A stretch of DNA of 64,000 nt from Cognatishimia sp. WU-CL00825. Its GTDB lineage: Bacteria; Pseudomonadota; Alphaproteobacteria; Rhodobacterales; Rhodobacteraceae. Shown here one piece after another: positions 17,994-27,391 of this stretch. A program made the position numbers and the translations under genes. The stretch is from the NCBI RefSeq assembly GCF_040364665.1, contig NZ_BAABWX010000009.1:1-64000 (forward strand), in the 5' to 3' direction. How positions within the stretch are numbered: the stretch's first letter is position 1; the number at the start of each line of letters is the position of its first letter. The notes under the pieces were generated by a model that saw only the letters and a list, made by a program, of their open reading frames with translations, was not told the origin of the DNA and ran no database searches.

Positions 17994-19268
17994 TCAGACG
18001 ATGCCGCCACCAACGCCGCTAGAATCTGGCCGTGCGCCGGAAACTTTTGCTCTGTAGCCAGAAGCCCGATAGGTTCCGATTGGATCAATTGCGCCGCCAG
18101 AAAGGCTCCGCGCTCTTGCAAGGATCGCATCCACATCGGTGCGGAAAGCGCTGCGCAAAGTCGCGGAGGCCATCAATGCGTCGTTGTCAGCCTGATATGC
18201 TGCCAAGGCTTCGCGATCCACCAAAGCGGCCTGAATGTAGGCGCGTTGAATTTCAATGCAGGAAATCATCAGGCTTTCGATTGGATCGGTCACGTTATGT
18301 GACTGATCAATCATATGAGAGAGGTCCAGACCTGGTGTATCCTCTGCGTCGACTAATTCATTCCAAACCAGGAACAGGCGATAGGGATCAATAGTGCCAC
18401 TGTCTAGATCATCGTCGCCGTATTTGCTGTCGTTAAAGTGGAAGCCACCCAGTTTACCCGCATGGATCAGACGAGACACAATCATTTCAATGTTCACGTT
18501 TGGTGCGTGGTGGCCTAGATCGACCAGACATTTGGCCTTTTCGCCGAGCTCCTGTGCTGTCAAAAGAGAGGTGCCCCAATCCTGCACAACGGTTGAATAA
18601 AAAGCTGGTTCATAGATCTTATGCTCAGAGAAAATCTGCCAATCATCCGGGAGACCTGAATAGATTTCCTGCATCGAGGACAGGTAGCGTTCAAACTGGC
18701 GACCCATATGGGTTTGACCCGGGAAATTGGCACCATCGCCAATCCAAACCGTCAACGCCTTTGAGCCAATCTGATCCCCCAAATCGATACATTCTAGGTT
18801 ATGCTCAACCGCTTGGGCACGTGTGGCCTGTTCGGTGTGAGTCAACGACCCGAATTTGTAGGAATGTACTTGATCTGTCTGGTCCTGAAAGGTGTTTGAG
18901 TTCACGGCATCAAAGGTCAGGCCGTGTTCTTCGGCTTTTGCACGAAGATCAGCGGGATCAGTTTTGTCCCATGGGAAATGTAGAGACACTGAAGGCGCGG
19001 CATCTGTCAGCGCGTGGATAACGCCGCAATCATCAAGTTTGTCGAAGATGCTTGCTGGTTCGCCACCACCCGGAAAGCGAGCAAATCGCGTGCCGCCCGT
19101 GCCGGTGCCCCAGGATGGGACAGCCACACCAAAGGCCTGTGCTCGTTTTACCAACGCGGCGATGCTGACGCCGCGGCGATCCAGTTTTTCAGCCAGATTC
19201 GCAAAGTCGATGTTCAAGCCATCTATGTGTTTGGCGTTTTCAGCCTCAATCGTGGACTTATCAATCAT
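17994..19268 (-). CDS. rhaI: L-rhamnose isomerase (RhaI type)
   Basis: A 424-residue xylose-isomerase-like barrel of the Pseudomonas stutzeri/Rhizobium RhaI family; it converts L-rhamnose to L-rhamnulose. Metal-binding segments are visible in IFSEHKIYEPAFYSTVVQDWG, CLVDLGHHAPNVNIEM and GGFHFNDSKYGDDDLDSG. The N-terminal RGVSIAALVKRAQAFGVAVPSWGTGTGGTRFARFPGGGEP is characteristic. The start has a GGAGG site. It lies 55 bases downstream of rhaD on the same strand, matching the rhaDI order of Rhizobium leguminosarum. Confidence 0.93.
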   Translation of the reverse strand: MIDKSTIEAENAKHIDGLNIDFANLAEKLDRRGVSIAALVKRAQAFGVAVPSWGTGTGGTRFARFPGGGEPASIFDKLDDCGVIHALTDAAPSVSLHFPWDKTDPADLRAKAEEHGLTFDAVNSNTFQDQTDQVHSYKFGSLTHTEQATRAQAVEHNLECIDLGDQIGSKALTVWIGDGANFPGQTHMGRQFERYLSSMQEIYSGLPDDWQIFSEHKIYEPAFYSTVVQDWGTSLLTAQELGEKAKCLVDLGHHAPNVNIEMIVSRLIHAGKLGGFHFNDSKYGDDDLDSGTIDPYRLFLVWNELVDAEDTPGLDLSHMIDQSHNVTDPIESLMISCIEIQRAYIQAALVDREALAAYQADNDALMASATLRSAFRTDVDAILARARSLSGGAIDPIGTYRASGYRAKVSGARPDSSGVGGGIV

Positions 19269-19323
19269 GTCTTTCTCCTCCCAAGGAGTTGCTGCGCCAC
19301 CCGATCAAAGCGGCGCAGATATC

Positions 19324-21420
19324 TTAGCGTGTAAATGCTTGAACGTTGCCCGCATCAACATTGACGATATTGCCTGTCGATTTTGCGGATTTGTCTGAGG
19401 CAAAGAAATAGGCTGCTTCCGCTATGTCCTCTGGTAGAACCGAGAGTTTCAACATCGAGCGATTGCGATACATTTCCTCCAAGCCGCCTTTGTCGGTGCC
19501 ATAGGTGCCAGCGCGTTGATCCAGCCAGTCGCCTTCCCAGATTTTGGAGCCACGCAAGACCGCGTCCGGGTTAACCACATTAACGCGAATGCCTGCTTCG
19601 GCGCCTTCGAGAGCCAAACAACGCGCGAGGTGGATTTCCGAAGCCTTGGCCGTGCAATAGGCGGATGCATTTGGAGATGCTGCAAGACCGTTCTTAGACG
19701 CAACAAATACAATCGACCCCCCCATGTCTTGCGTCCGCATCATCTTGAATGCTTCGCGAGAGACAAGGAAATAGCCCGTGGACAGAATGTCCATGTTCAG
19801 GTTCCAGAGTTTCAGGGTTGTTTCTTCGACTGGTGCCGACGAGGCGATACCTGCGTTCGACACAAGAATATCAACGCCACCGAATTCAACAGCGGTATCG
19901 GCAAAGGCTTTGGCTACTGCAGCTTCGCTTGTAACATCCATAATAACTTTGCGCACGGCATCTGCACCAAAGCGGCTGGTCAGGTTATCGTGAGTAGCAT
20001 CTAGGTTTTCCGGGTTGATGTCTGCCAGCATCACGCAGGCACCTTCCGACAGATAGCGTTCTGCAGTTGCAGCCCCGATGCCACCAGCGCCGCCGGTGAC
20101 CAACGCCACGTGGCCAGCCAATGATTTTGGCTTAGGCATACGTTGCAGCTTGGCTTCCTCTAGCAACCAGTATTCGATATCAAAGGCTTCTTGTTCCGGC
20201 AGGCCACAGTATTCTGATACGGCAGAGGCCCCACGCATAACATTAATGGCGTTGATATAGAATTCGCCGGAAATACGCGCAGTTGCACGGTCTTTGGCAA
20301 AAGTGATCATGCCAACACCCGGAATCAGATAGACAACTGCGTTTGGATCACGCAGCGCCGGGCTGTCGTCGTGTTTGCAGCGGTCATAATAAGCCGCGTA
20401 GCCTTCGCGATAGGTTGCGATCTGTGCTTCCAGTCCTGCCAGCACCGCTTCAATATTGTTTTGAGCTGGGTCAAAATTAACCACCAATGGGCAGATTTTG
20501 GTGCGCAGGAAGTGATCCGGGCAAGAGGTACCAAGCGCCGCAAGGGCTGGCATGTCTTTGCCGTTCACAAACTCCAGAACCGTGTCTGTGTCTACAAAGT
20601 TACCGACCATATTCTGTTGACCGGAAATAAAGCCACGGATGGCTGGCATCAGCTTGGCTGCAACACCCCGGCGAGAATCCGCATCGATGCTATTATGGAT
20701 AGCGCCACCAAAGGCTGGAACACCAGCGGTCCTTTCTTCGAAATAGGCAATCGCTTTATTGATGATGTCCAGCGTCAACTCATAGCAAGTATGCGCGTCA
20801 TCTGCCCATGTGAACAGACCGTGTGATTCGAGCACAACGCCTTTGGCATTTGGGTTGTCCAGGCAGAATTTTTCGAGCCACAGACCCAATTCATACCCCG
20901 GTTTTTTCCAAGGCAACCAACCGATGTCATCGCCAAAGATTTCCTGTGTCATCGCTTTGCTGTCTTTTGACGCCGCGATCGCAATGATGGCATCGGGGTG
21001 CATATGATCGACGTGAACCTTTGGCACGTAAGCGTGCAAAGGTGTATCGATAGAAGCCGCGCGTGGGTTCAGGTTGAAGGTACAATGGGGGAGGAACCCA
21101 ACCATTTCATCTTCGAACTCAACACCGCGGTACTTTTCTTTAAGCGCGCGCAGCTTTTCCATATAAAGCGTGGAGAAGCCGTCCATTTTGATAGACCCGA
21201 CGTCACCGCCGGACCCCTTGACCCAAAGTACTTCGACCTCTTTGCCAGACAGGGGGTCTTTTTCGAAAACCTTGGCTGAGGTGTTGCCGCCGCCGTAGTT
21301 GGTTACGCGTTTGTCGGATCCAAGCAGATTCGAGCGATAGAGCAGTTTCTCAGATTCACTCATATGCGCCGCCTTTTCATGGTCCCAAAGGGAATTGAGG
21401 CGGTTTTGGTTGGTTGTCAT
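19324..21420 (-). CDS. rhaD: Bifunctional rhamnulose-1-phosphate aldolase / lactaldehyde dehydrogenase
   Basis: A 698-residue fusion. The N-terminal part (about 1-420) is a class II aldolase that splits rhamnulose 1-phosphate to DHAP and L-lactaldehyde; HVDHMHPDAIIAIAA and VLESHGLFTW supply zinc ligands. The C-terminal part (about 430-698) is a short-chain dehydrogenase with LVTGGAGGIGAATAERY, the SNAGIASS segment and an S...YCTAKASE catalytic stretch, expected to oxidise lactaldehyde to lactate. The GGAGGAGATC ribosome site supports the start. It is divergent from rhaR across an operator-like palindrome. Confidence 0.93.
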   Translation of the reverse strand: MTTNQNRLNSLWDHEKAAHMSESEKLLYRSNLLGSDKRVTNYGGGNTSAKVFEKDPLSGKEVEVLWVKGSGGDVGSIKMDGFSTLYMEKLRALKEKYRGVEFEDEMVGFLPHCTFNLNPRAASIDTPLHAYVPKVHVDHMHPDAIIAIAASKDSKAMTQEIFGDDIGWLPWKKPGYELGLWLEKFCLDNPNAKGVVLESHGLFTWADDAHTCYELTLDIINKAIAYFEERTAGVPAFGGAIHNSIDADSRRGVAAKLMPAIRGFISGQQNMVGNFVDTDTVLEFVNGKDMPALAALGTSCPDHFLRTKICPLVVNFDPAQNNIEAVLAGLEAQIATYREGYAAYYDRCKHDDSPALRDPNAVVYLIPGVGMITFAKDRATARISGEFYINAINVMRGASAVSEYCGLPEQEAFDIEYWLLEEAKLQRMPKPKSLAGHVALVTGGAGGIGAATAERYLSEGACVMLADINPENLDATHDNLTSRFGADAVRKVIMDVTSEAAVAKAFADTAVEFGGVDILVSNAGIASSAPVEETTLKLWNLNMDILSTGYFLVSREAFKMMRTQDMGGSIVFVASKNGLAASPNASAYCTAKASEIHLARCLALEGAEAGIRVNVVNPDAVLRGSKIWEGDWLDQRAGTYGTDKGGLEEMYRNRSMLKLSVLPEDIAEAAYFFASDKSAKSTGNIVNVDAGNVQAFTR

Positions 21421-21503
21421 TGTGATCTCCTCCCGATCGACAGATAGTCTAGTCAGATTTGGTCATAGATTGCGCTTGGTGCGTCTGAATGTCAATCATA
21501 AAC

Positions 21504-21517
21504 GATCATTAATGATC
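21504..21517. promoter_or_regulatory. Palindrome in the rhaD-rhaR intergenic region, candidate RhaR operator
   Basis: GATCATTAATGATC is a perfect 14-bp palindrome about 85 bases from the rhaD start and 90 from rhaR. Related AATGATTG and CAATCAT elements recur around it (21493 to about 21570). Clustered repeats of one motif suit a DeoR-family repressor acting on both divergent promoters. Confidence 0.55.
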
Positions 21518-21607
21518 AAAAGATGACTTAAATCGAGCAAAAATGACAATTAATGATTGACAATGATTGGTTCTTTACGGCATCGTCACTGTCAACGGGA
21601 GGAAAAA

Positions 21608-22408
21608 ATGCACGAGAAGGAACGCCATAGGGTTATTCTGTCAGCGGTTCAGGAGCGTCCGGTTGTGACGGTTTTGGAGCTGTGCAGCATGACTGGCGCT
21701 TCAGAAGCAACCATCCGTCGAGACATTTCTGGGTTACACGCGGAAAACAAACTTCGTCGCGTTCGAGGGGGTGCTGAAGCCTTGCATCCCAATCAGTTCC
21801 CCAGTTTGGCTGGTCGCCCATTTGCTGTGAACGAAGCAATCAATATTGATCAGAAGCAAGCAATTGCGCGCAAGGCGGTAGAACTGTGTGAAGAAGGTGA
21901 GCCGATTATCATCAACGGCGGAACGACGACATTTCAAATGGTGCATCCTTTGGCGACTCGTCGCTGCCAGGTTTTTACCAATTCGTTCCCAATCGCTGAA
22001 CATCTGCTGAAGAACTCAAAAAATACCGTGCTTTTGTCAGGCGGAGTGATCTATCGCGAGCAAAACATCATTTTGTCTCCTTTCGAGAACGATGTGACAC
22101 GTAACTTCTATGCGCGGCGCATGTTCATGGGGGCGCAGGGTGTCGGGCCGCTTGGCGTTATGGAAGGCGACCCGCTGATCATCCAGGCAGAACAAAAACT
22201 GATTGGGCAAGCAGATGAGGTCGTGCTTCTGGTTGATTCCGGGAAATTCGAATCCCGCTCGAGCCTCGTGCTTTGCCCGTTGAAAGATATCGATGTCCTG
22301 ATCACTGATGAAGGTATCAGCGATCGCCACGCCGCGATGGTTGAGGCCGCGGACATCAAACTAATCGTCGCATCCACAATTGGGGCGAAGGAGGAAGCGG
22401 TCTCGTAG
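21608..22408 (+). CDS. rhaR: DeoR-family regulator of rhamnose catabolism
   Basis: A 266-residue DeoR repressor. HTH: RHRVILSAVQERPVVTVLELCSMTGASEATIRRDISGLHAENKLRRVRGGAEAL (about 6-60), with the family IRRD motif. The sugar-phosphate-binding C-terminal domain has IIINGGTTTFQMVHPL and VDSGKFESRSSLVLCPL. The start at 21608 follows GGGAGGAAAAA; a longer frame from 21557 lacks a site. In Rhizobium the rhaR gene occupies the same place, ahead of rhaSTPQUK and opposite rhaDI, which supports the name. Confidence 0.9.
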   Translation: MHEKERHRVILSAVQERPVVTVLELCSMTGASEATIRRDISGLHAENKLRRVRGGAEALHPNQFPSLAGRPFAVNEAINIDQKQAIARKAVELCEEGEPIIINGGTTTFQMVHPLATRRCQVFTNSFPIAEHLLKNSKNTVLLSGGVIYREQNIILSPFENDVTRNFYARRMFMGAQGVGPLGVMEGDPLIIQAEQKLIGQADEVVLLVDSGKFESRSSLVLCPLKDIDVLITDEGISDRHAAMVEAADIKLIVASTIGAKEEAVS

Positions 22409-22465
22409 GGAGCCGATTGGTTACGGCGAGCCGCAATAATTTGGGATAAACATGGAGGAAACCCA

Positions 22466-23455
22466 ATGAAAGTTGCAAAATATATGACATCCGTGGCGAT
22501 TGCCGCGGGCCTGTTCGCCGGACCAGCGGCCGCTGAAGATATGCGGATCGCCTTGGTGGTAAAAGCGTTAGGTATTGGTTTCTTTGAAGCCGCTGCTGAA
22601 GGTGCTCAAGAAGCTGCAGACGAAATTGGCGGAGTGGAGATCATCTACACTGGCCCAACTGACACAACTGCAGAAGGCCAAATCGAGGTGATCAACTCTT
22701 TGATCGCGCAGAAGGTTGATGCGATTGCAGTTTCTGCAAACGACACAGATGCGCTTGTGCCAACATTGAAAAAAGCGATGCAGCGCGGCATCACAGTTGT
22801 GTCCTGGGACTCCGGTGTAGCGCAAGACGGTCGTCAGGCTCACCTGAACCCATCTTCCAACGCTTTGATCGGAAACATGATCATCAAACTGGCGGCGGAT
22901 CACTTGCCAGATGGTGGCGAAGTGGCGGTTCTGTCCGCGACAACAACATCTACGAACCAGAATATCTGGATCGATGAAATGAACAAAGTGATGGGCAACT
23001 ACGAGGGTATCGAAGTTGTTTCTACTGTTTACGGTGACGACCTTGCGGATAAGTCCTATCGCGAAGCAACCGGCCTAATGCAGTCTCATCCGGAGCTAGA
23101 TGCAATCATCGCGCCAACATCCGTAGGTATCGTTGCTGCAGCTCAGGCAGTTGCTGACGCAGGTAAGATTGGTGAAGTTAATGTCACTGGCCTGGGGCTG
23201 CCATCTGAAATGGCCGGCGCAATTGAAAGCGGAGCATCCAAATCCTTCGCGATTTGGAATCCAATTGATCTTGGTTACTCTGCGACCATGTTGGCGCACC
23301 AACTGGCAACCGAAGCGGCCACCGCAGAGCCGGGCGCTGAAATTTCAATTGGCCGGATGGGTACGATCACTTTGGACGATACAAATGCGGCAGCCATGGC
23401 TGATCCGTTTGTTTACGATGCTAGCAACATCGATGCCTTTAAAGAGATCTTCTAA
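22466..23455 (+). CDS. rhaS: Rhamnose ABC transporter, sugar-binding protein
   Basis: A 329-residue periplasmic binding protein of the ribose/rhamnose class. The signal peptide ends after GPAAA (about residue 23). The body has RIALVVKALGIGFFEAAAEGAQEAADEIGGVEIIYTGPTDTTAEGQIEVINSLIAQKVDAIAVSAND, a classic type 1 binding-protein N-lobe. GGAGG ribosome site before the ATG. It heads the transport genes and is followed by a double hairpin that probably raises its expression over rhaT. Confidence 0.92.
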   Translation: MKVAKYMTSVAIAAGLFAGPAAAEDMRIALVVKALGIGFFEAAAEGAQEAADEIGGVEIIYTGPTDTTAEGQIEVINSLIAQKVDAIAVSANDTDALVPTLKKAMQRGITVVSWDSGVAQDGRQAHLNPSSNALIGNMIIKLAADHLPDGGEVAVLSATTTSTNQNIWIDEMNKVMGNYEGIEVVSTVYGDDLADKSYREATGLMQSHPELDAIIAPTSVGIVAAAQAVADAGKIGEVNVTGLGLPSEMAGAIESGASKSFAIWNPIDLGYSATMLAHQLATEAATAEPGAEISIGRMGTITLDDTNAAAMADPFVYDASNIDAFKEIF

Positions 23456-23458
23456 AGA

Positions 23459-23497
23459 CCTCCTTAGTAGGAGGGGCGGGATGTCTAAGCGCTGCCC
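23459..23497 (+). terminator. Hairpins between rhaS and rhaT
   Basis: CCTCCT-TAGT-AGGAGG (23459-23474) is a perfect stem; a second possible stem pairs GGGGC (about 23473) with GCCCC (about 23493). There is no long U-tract, so partial attenuation or 3' protection of rhaS mRNA is more likely than full termination. Confidence 0.5.
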
Positions 23498-23550
23498 CTT
23501 CTGCGAAATTTGAAATGCCCGCTAGAGCCTTATTCTATAGGACCGCGCCC

Positions 23551-25095
23551 ATGCAAACTCTCAAAACTCGATCCACAGAGTCAATTTCGCAAAACCCTGT
23601 ACTTCAATTGGATCAGATCACCAAGACGTTTCCAGGCGTAAAGGCATTGGATGGCGTTCAGCTGTCGCTTTACCCTGGTCAAGTCACCGCGTTGATCGGT
23701 GAAAATGGTGCCGGAAAATCGACCGTCGTTAAAACCTTAACCGGCATTTATCAGCCTGATGGCGGTCAAATCCTGCTTGAAGGGGCAGGGGTTAAATTTG
23801 CCACGCCGCAAGATGCAGCGGATGCTGGTGTTACTGCGATCCACCAGGAAACGGTATTGTTCGACGAGCTCACGGTTGCCGAGAATATTTTCATTGGGCA
23901 TGCGCCCAAAACCAAACTTGGCCTTATCAACAAAACGGCCATGTTTGAGCAAACGACAAAAATTCTTAATGACATCGGAGCAAAGATTGATTCGCGGGTG
24001 AAGTTGAAAGACCTCAGTATTGCGTCACGGCATTTGGTCGCCATCGCGCGCGCTTTGTCCGTTGATGCGCGTGTTGTTATCATGGACGAACCGACGGCGG
24101 CATTGAGCCAAACCGAAATCGAAGAACTCTATGAACTGGTTGATACGCTTAAGGCGCAAGGCAAAGCCATTTTGTTTATCTCCCACAAGTTCGACGAGAT
24201 TTTCCGCATTGCAGACCGCTTCACAGTGTTCCGCGACGGACAATTTGTCGGCGAAGGTCATATTGCAGAAGTGCAGGAATCCGACCTCGTGAAAATGATG
24301 GTTGGCCGGGCTGTGGATCAGCTGTTTCCGAAACGGCATGCTGACATCGGAGAAACCGTTCTGACAGTTGAAAAATATTGCCACCCAACGGAATTTGAAG
24401 ACATCAGTTTCTCTCTACGCAAGGGTGAGATCCTTGGCTTTTACGGGTTGGTTGGTGCCGGACGCTCAGAGTTTATGCAGTCTCTTATTGGCATAACGCG
24501 GCCTTCAAACGGCACTGTCAAATTGGACAATGAAATACAAGTCCTTCGCTCGCCAGCTGCGGCGATCGAAGCCGGTATTGTCTATGTGCCGGAAGATCGC
24601 GGCAAACAAGGCGCAATCACAGATATGCCAATTTTCCAGAACGTAACCCTACCGTCACTGAGTAAAACCTCTCGCAAAGGGTTCCTTCAGATGGCTGAAG
24701 AATTCGCGCTTTCGCGTGAGTATACTGAGCGCTTGGACCTGCGCGCCGCTTCGTTGGATACAAATGTCGGTGCCCTGTCTGGAGGAAACCAACAAAAGGT
24801 TGTCATCGCAAAATGGCTGGCCACCAAGCCGAAAGTAATTATTTTGGATGAACCCACCAAGGGGATCGATATTGGGTCCAAGGCAGCGGTTCACGATTTC
24901 ATGTCTGAACTCGCGTCGGAAGGGTTGTCGGTCATTATGGTAAGTTCGGAAATACCCGAAATTCTTGGCATGTCTGATCGCGTCATTGTCATGCGAGAAG
25001 GACGCATGGTTGCAGAACTGGAAGGCAATGAAATGAATCCTGAATCTCTTGTGCGCCATGCGGTGGGGATTGCGCAAATGGAGAACGTGGCATGA
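23551..25095 (+). CDS. rhaT: Rhamnose ABC transporter, ATP-binding protein
   Basis: A 514-residue protein with two tandem ATPase domains, as in RbsA-type carbohydrate importers. The first domain has Walker A GENGAGKST, LSIASRHLVAIARAL and VVIMDEPTAALS. The second has the degenerate GLVGAGRSE loop, signature LSGGNQQKV and Walker B VIILDEPTKGIDIGSK. The ATG at 23551 is favoured by AGGACC upstream; another ATG at 23515 has no site. The stop overlaps the first permease by four bases. Confidence 0.92.
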   Translation: MQTLKTRSTESISQNPVLQLDQITKTFPGVKALDGVQLSLYPGQVTALIGENGAGKSTVVKTLTGIYQPDGGQILLEGAGVKFATPQDAADAGVTAIHQETVLFDELTVAENIFIGHAPKTKLGLINKTAMFEQTTKILNDIGAKIDSRVKLKDLSIASRHLVAIARALSVDARVVIMDEPTAALSQTEIEELYELVDTLKAQGKAILFISHKFDEIFRIADRFTVFRDGQFVGEGHIAEVQESDLVKMMVGRAVDQLFPKRHADIGETVLTVEKYCHPTEFEDISFSLRKGEILGFYGLVGAGRSEFMQSLIGITRPSNGTVKLDNEIQVLRSPAAAIEAGIVYVPEDRGKQGAITDMPIFQNVTLPSLSKTSRKGFLQMAEEFALSREYTERLDLRAASLDTNVGALSGGNQQKVVIAKWLATKPKVIILDEPTKGIDIGSKAAVHDFMSELASEGLSVIMVSSEIPEILGMSDRVIVMREGRMVAELEGNEMNPESLVRHAVGIAQMENVA

Positions 25096-26069
25096 CCTAT
25101 TTAAAATCCCGTGAAGCCTTGCTTTTTGGTGCGATCATCTTTCTGATGAGCCTTGTTGCTACCAGATTTCCAGGGTTCATTGCGCCGGATAATCTGGTTG
25201 CGGTCTTTACAGACACCTCACCCCTGATGATCCTTGCAATCGGTCAGATGGTTGTCATTTTGACTCGATGCATTGACCTTTCTGTTGCTGCCAATTTGGC
25301 GCTCACAGGTATGGTCTGTGCGATGATCAATGTCGCGATGCCGGATTTGCCAATCGGAGTGATCTTGGCCGTTTCCCTTGTCATGGGGGCGTTTCTGGGG
25401 GCCATCAATGGCATTCTCGTTTGGAAACTGAACATACCGCCAATTGTTGTGACCCTTGGCACGATGACGATTTTCCGTGGCATTATCTTTCTGCTGACTG
25501 AAGGCAAGTGGATCAATGCACATGAAATGAGCGCCCATTTCACCGCGTTCCCTAGGGCGTCTATCCTGGGAATGCCGATTTTGGGATGGTTTGGAATTGT
25601 TGTGGCTTTGGTAGCCGTCATTGCCATGGCGCGGACAACGCTAGGACGGTCCATCTATGCCGTCGGTGGCAACCCGCACGCGGCTGTTTACACAGGAATC
25701 AACGTTGGCCGGACGCAGTTCTACGCTTTTGTCATCTCGGGCATGTTGGCCGGTTTGGCAGGCTATCTGTGGATTGCCCGCTATGCGGTGGCTTATGTTG
25801 ATATTGCTGGCGGGTTCGAGCTGGAGGTCGTCGCAGCCTGTGTGATTGGTGGGGTTTCCATCGCTGGCGGGGCGGGCACGGTTATCGGCACGCTGCTCGG
25901 AGCATTGTTCCTTGGAGTCGTTAAAAATGCATTGCCCGTCGTTGACATTTCACCGTTCTGGCAGCTCGCAATCTCAGGTGCAGCCATCATTATCGCCGTT
26001 GCATTTAATGCCCAATCTGGGCGGTCCAAAGGACGCGTCATTCTAAAATCTGCGGAGCATTCCCAATGA
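25092..26069 (+). CDS. rhaP: Rhamnose ABC transporter permease
   Basis: A 325-residue RbsC-like permease with eight to ten hydrophobic segments. LAIGQMVVILTRCIDLSVAANLALTGM and GLEVVAACVIGGVSIAGGAGTVIGTLLG-like segments are hallmarks of sugar ABC permeases. ATGA overlaps on both sides couple it to rhaT and rhaQ. It is expected to form a heterodimeric channel with RhaQ in the inner membrane. Confidence 0.9.
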   Translation: MTYLKSREALLFGAIIFLMSLVATRFPGFIAPDNLVAVFTDTSPLMILAIGQMVVILTRCIDLSVAANLALTGMVCAMINVAMPDLPIGVILAVSLVMGAFLGAINGILVWKLNIPPIVVTLGTMTIFRGIIFLLTEGKWINAHEMSAHFTAFPRASILGMPILGWFGIVVALVAVIAMARTTLGRSIYAVGGNPHAAVYTGINVGRTQFYAFVISGMLAGLAGYLWIARYAVAYVDIAGGFELEVVAACVIGGVSIAGGAGTVIGTLLGALFLGVVKNALPVVDISPFWQLAISGAAIIIAVAFNAQSGRSKGRVILKSAEHSQ

Positions 26070-27061
26070 GCCTTGCTGAAGCCAATACCCGCCACATCCC
26101 GGACCGTCTCCGTTCTCCGTTGAAAAGCAAGCTGGTGAGCTGGGAAACCCTGCTTCTGGCCGTAGCCATCGGCGTTTTCACCTTCAATTCCCTTGCATCG
26201 CCCTACTTCTTGAATGCTTGGAACCTGTCAGATGCCACATTCAATTTTACCGAAAAAGCAATGATTGCCTTTGCTATGGCTCTGCTGATCATTGCCGGAG
26301 AAATCGATCTTTCCGTCGCCTCTATCATTGCCCTAGCATCTACTGCGATGGGGGTCGCAATGGAATTGGGGGCCGGTACCCCGGTTCTGGTATTGGTAGG
26401 TCTGGGAACGGGTTTGATTTGTGGCGCTTTCAATGGAGCTTTGGTGACCAAACTCGGATTGCCGTCCATTGTTGTGACGATCGGTACGATGAGTCTCTTT
26501 CGTGGGATAAGCTATATCATCCTTGGGGATGGCGCGTTTCGCGGTTACCCAAGTGACTTTTCCTGGTTTGGTCAGGGCTACGTCTTCTGGGTGATTTCCG
26601 TCGAATTTGTGATCTTTGTCATTCTTGCGATCTTCTTCGGCGTTCTGCTTCACAAAACCAATTTTGGTCGCTCTGTTTATGCGATTGGCAACAACCCAAC
26701 TGGGGCGCTGTTTTCGGGCATACGCGTGGATCGGGTTAAAATGCTTCTATTCCTTATGACAGGTCTGATGGCAGGTCTTGCGGCGGTTTGCCTGACGTCT
26801 CGTCTGGGTTCGACCCGCCCTTCCATTGCCACTGGTATGGAGCTGGAAGTTGTCACGATGGTGGTTCTGGGCGGTGTTAATATTCTTGGGGGATCAGGCT
26901 CTATTCCCGGTGTTGTCATTGCAGCCTTTGTCATGGGCTTGGTCACCTTTGGCCTTGGTCTGCTGAATGTTCCGGGGATCGTTATGTCAATCTTCATTGG
27001 CTTGTTGTTAATCGGCGTCATCGCATTGCCGCGCCTTTGGGCAATGTGGCGCAAGTCCTAA
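26066..27061 (+). CDS. rhaQ: Rhamnose ABC transporter permease
   Basis: A 331-residue second RbsC-like permease, related to the preceding one. Family segments: AMIAFAMALLIIAGEIDLSVASIIALAS, LPSIVVTIGTMSLFRGISYIILG and ELEVVTMVVLGGVNILGGSGSIPG. It overlaps rhaP by four bases and ends 15 bases before the mutarotase ATG. Confidence 0.9.
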   Translation: MSLAEANTRHIPDRLRSPLKSKLVSWETLLLAVAIGVFTFNSLASPYFLNAWNLSDATFNFTEKAMIAFAMALLIIAGEIDLSVASIIALASTAMGVAMELGAGTPVLVLVGLGTGLICGAFNGALVTKLGLPSIVVTIGTMSLFRGISYIILGDGAFRGYPSDFSWFGQGYVFWVISVEFVIFVILAIFFGVLLHKTNFGRSVYAIGNNPTGALFSGIRVDRVKMLLFLMTGLMAGLAAVCLTSRLGSTRPSIATGMELEVVTMVVLGGVNILGGSGSIPGVVIAAFVMGLVTFGLGLLNVPGIVMSIFIGLLLIGVIALPRLWAMWRKS

Positions 27062-27076
27062 GTGGGAGCGATACAG

Positions 27077-27391
27077 ATGGAAAAATACACGTTTTGTATG
27101 CAGCTGAAACCGGGCCGGATGGAAGAATACCGCCAGCGGCACGACGAAATTTGGCCGGAATTGGTGGAGCTTCTCAAAGAGACTGGGATCGAGGATTATT
27201 CTATTCACTTCCATCCCACCACAAATCAGCTTTTTGGTGTCCTGCTGAGGACGTCAAACCACTCAATGGCCGCGTTGCCTGAGCACCCGGTGATGAAAGC
27301 ATGGTGGGTCCATATGGCGGATTTGATGGAATGCAACGCCGATAAAAGTCCAGTGGTCCAAGACCTTACTCAAGTGTTTTATTTGCCATGA
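27077..27391 (+). CDS. rhaU: L-rhamnose mutarotase
   Basis: A 104-residue dimeric alpha-beta barrel protein that interconverts alpha and beta L-rhamnose, supplying the anomer used by the isomerase. Tyr18 and His22, the catalytic pair known from E. coli RhaM, are present in EEYRQRHDEIWPEL. MKAWWVHMADLM holds the conserved tryptophans. The ATG at 27077 has GGGAG upstream; the GTG at 27062 would add only five residues. The stop overlaps rhaK by four bases. Confidence 0.92.
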   Translation: MEKYTFCMQLKPGRMEEYRQRHDEIWPELVELLKETGIEDYSIHFHPTTNQLFGVLLRTSNHSMAALPEHPVMKAWWVHMADLMECNADKSPVVQDLTQVFYLP

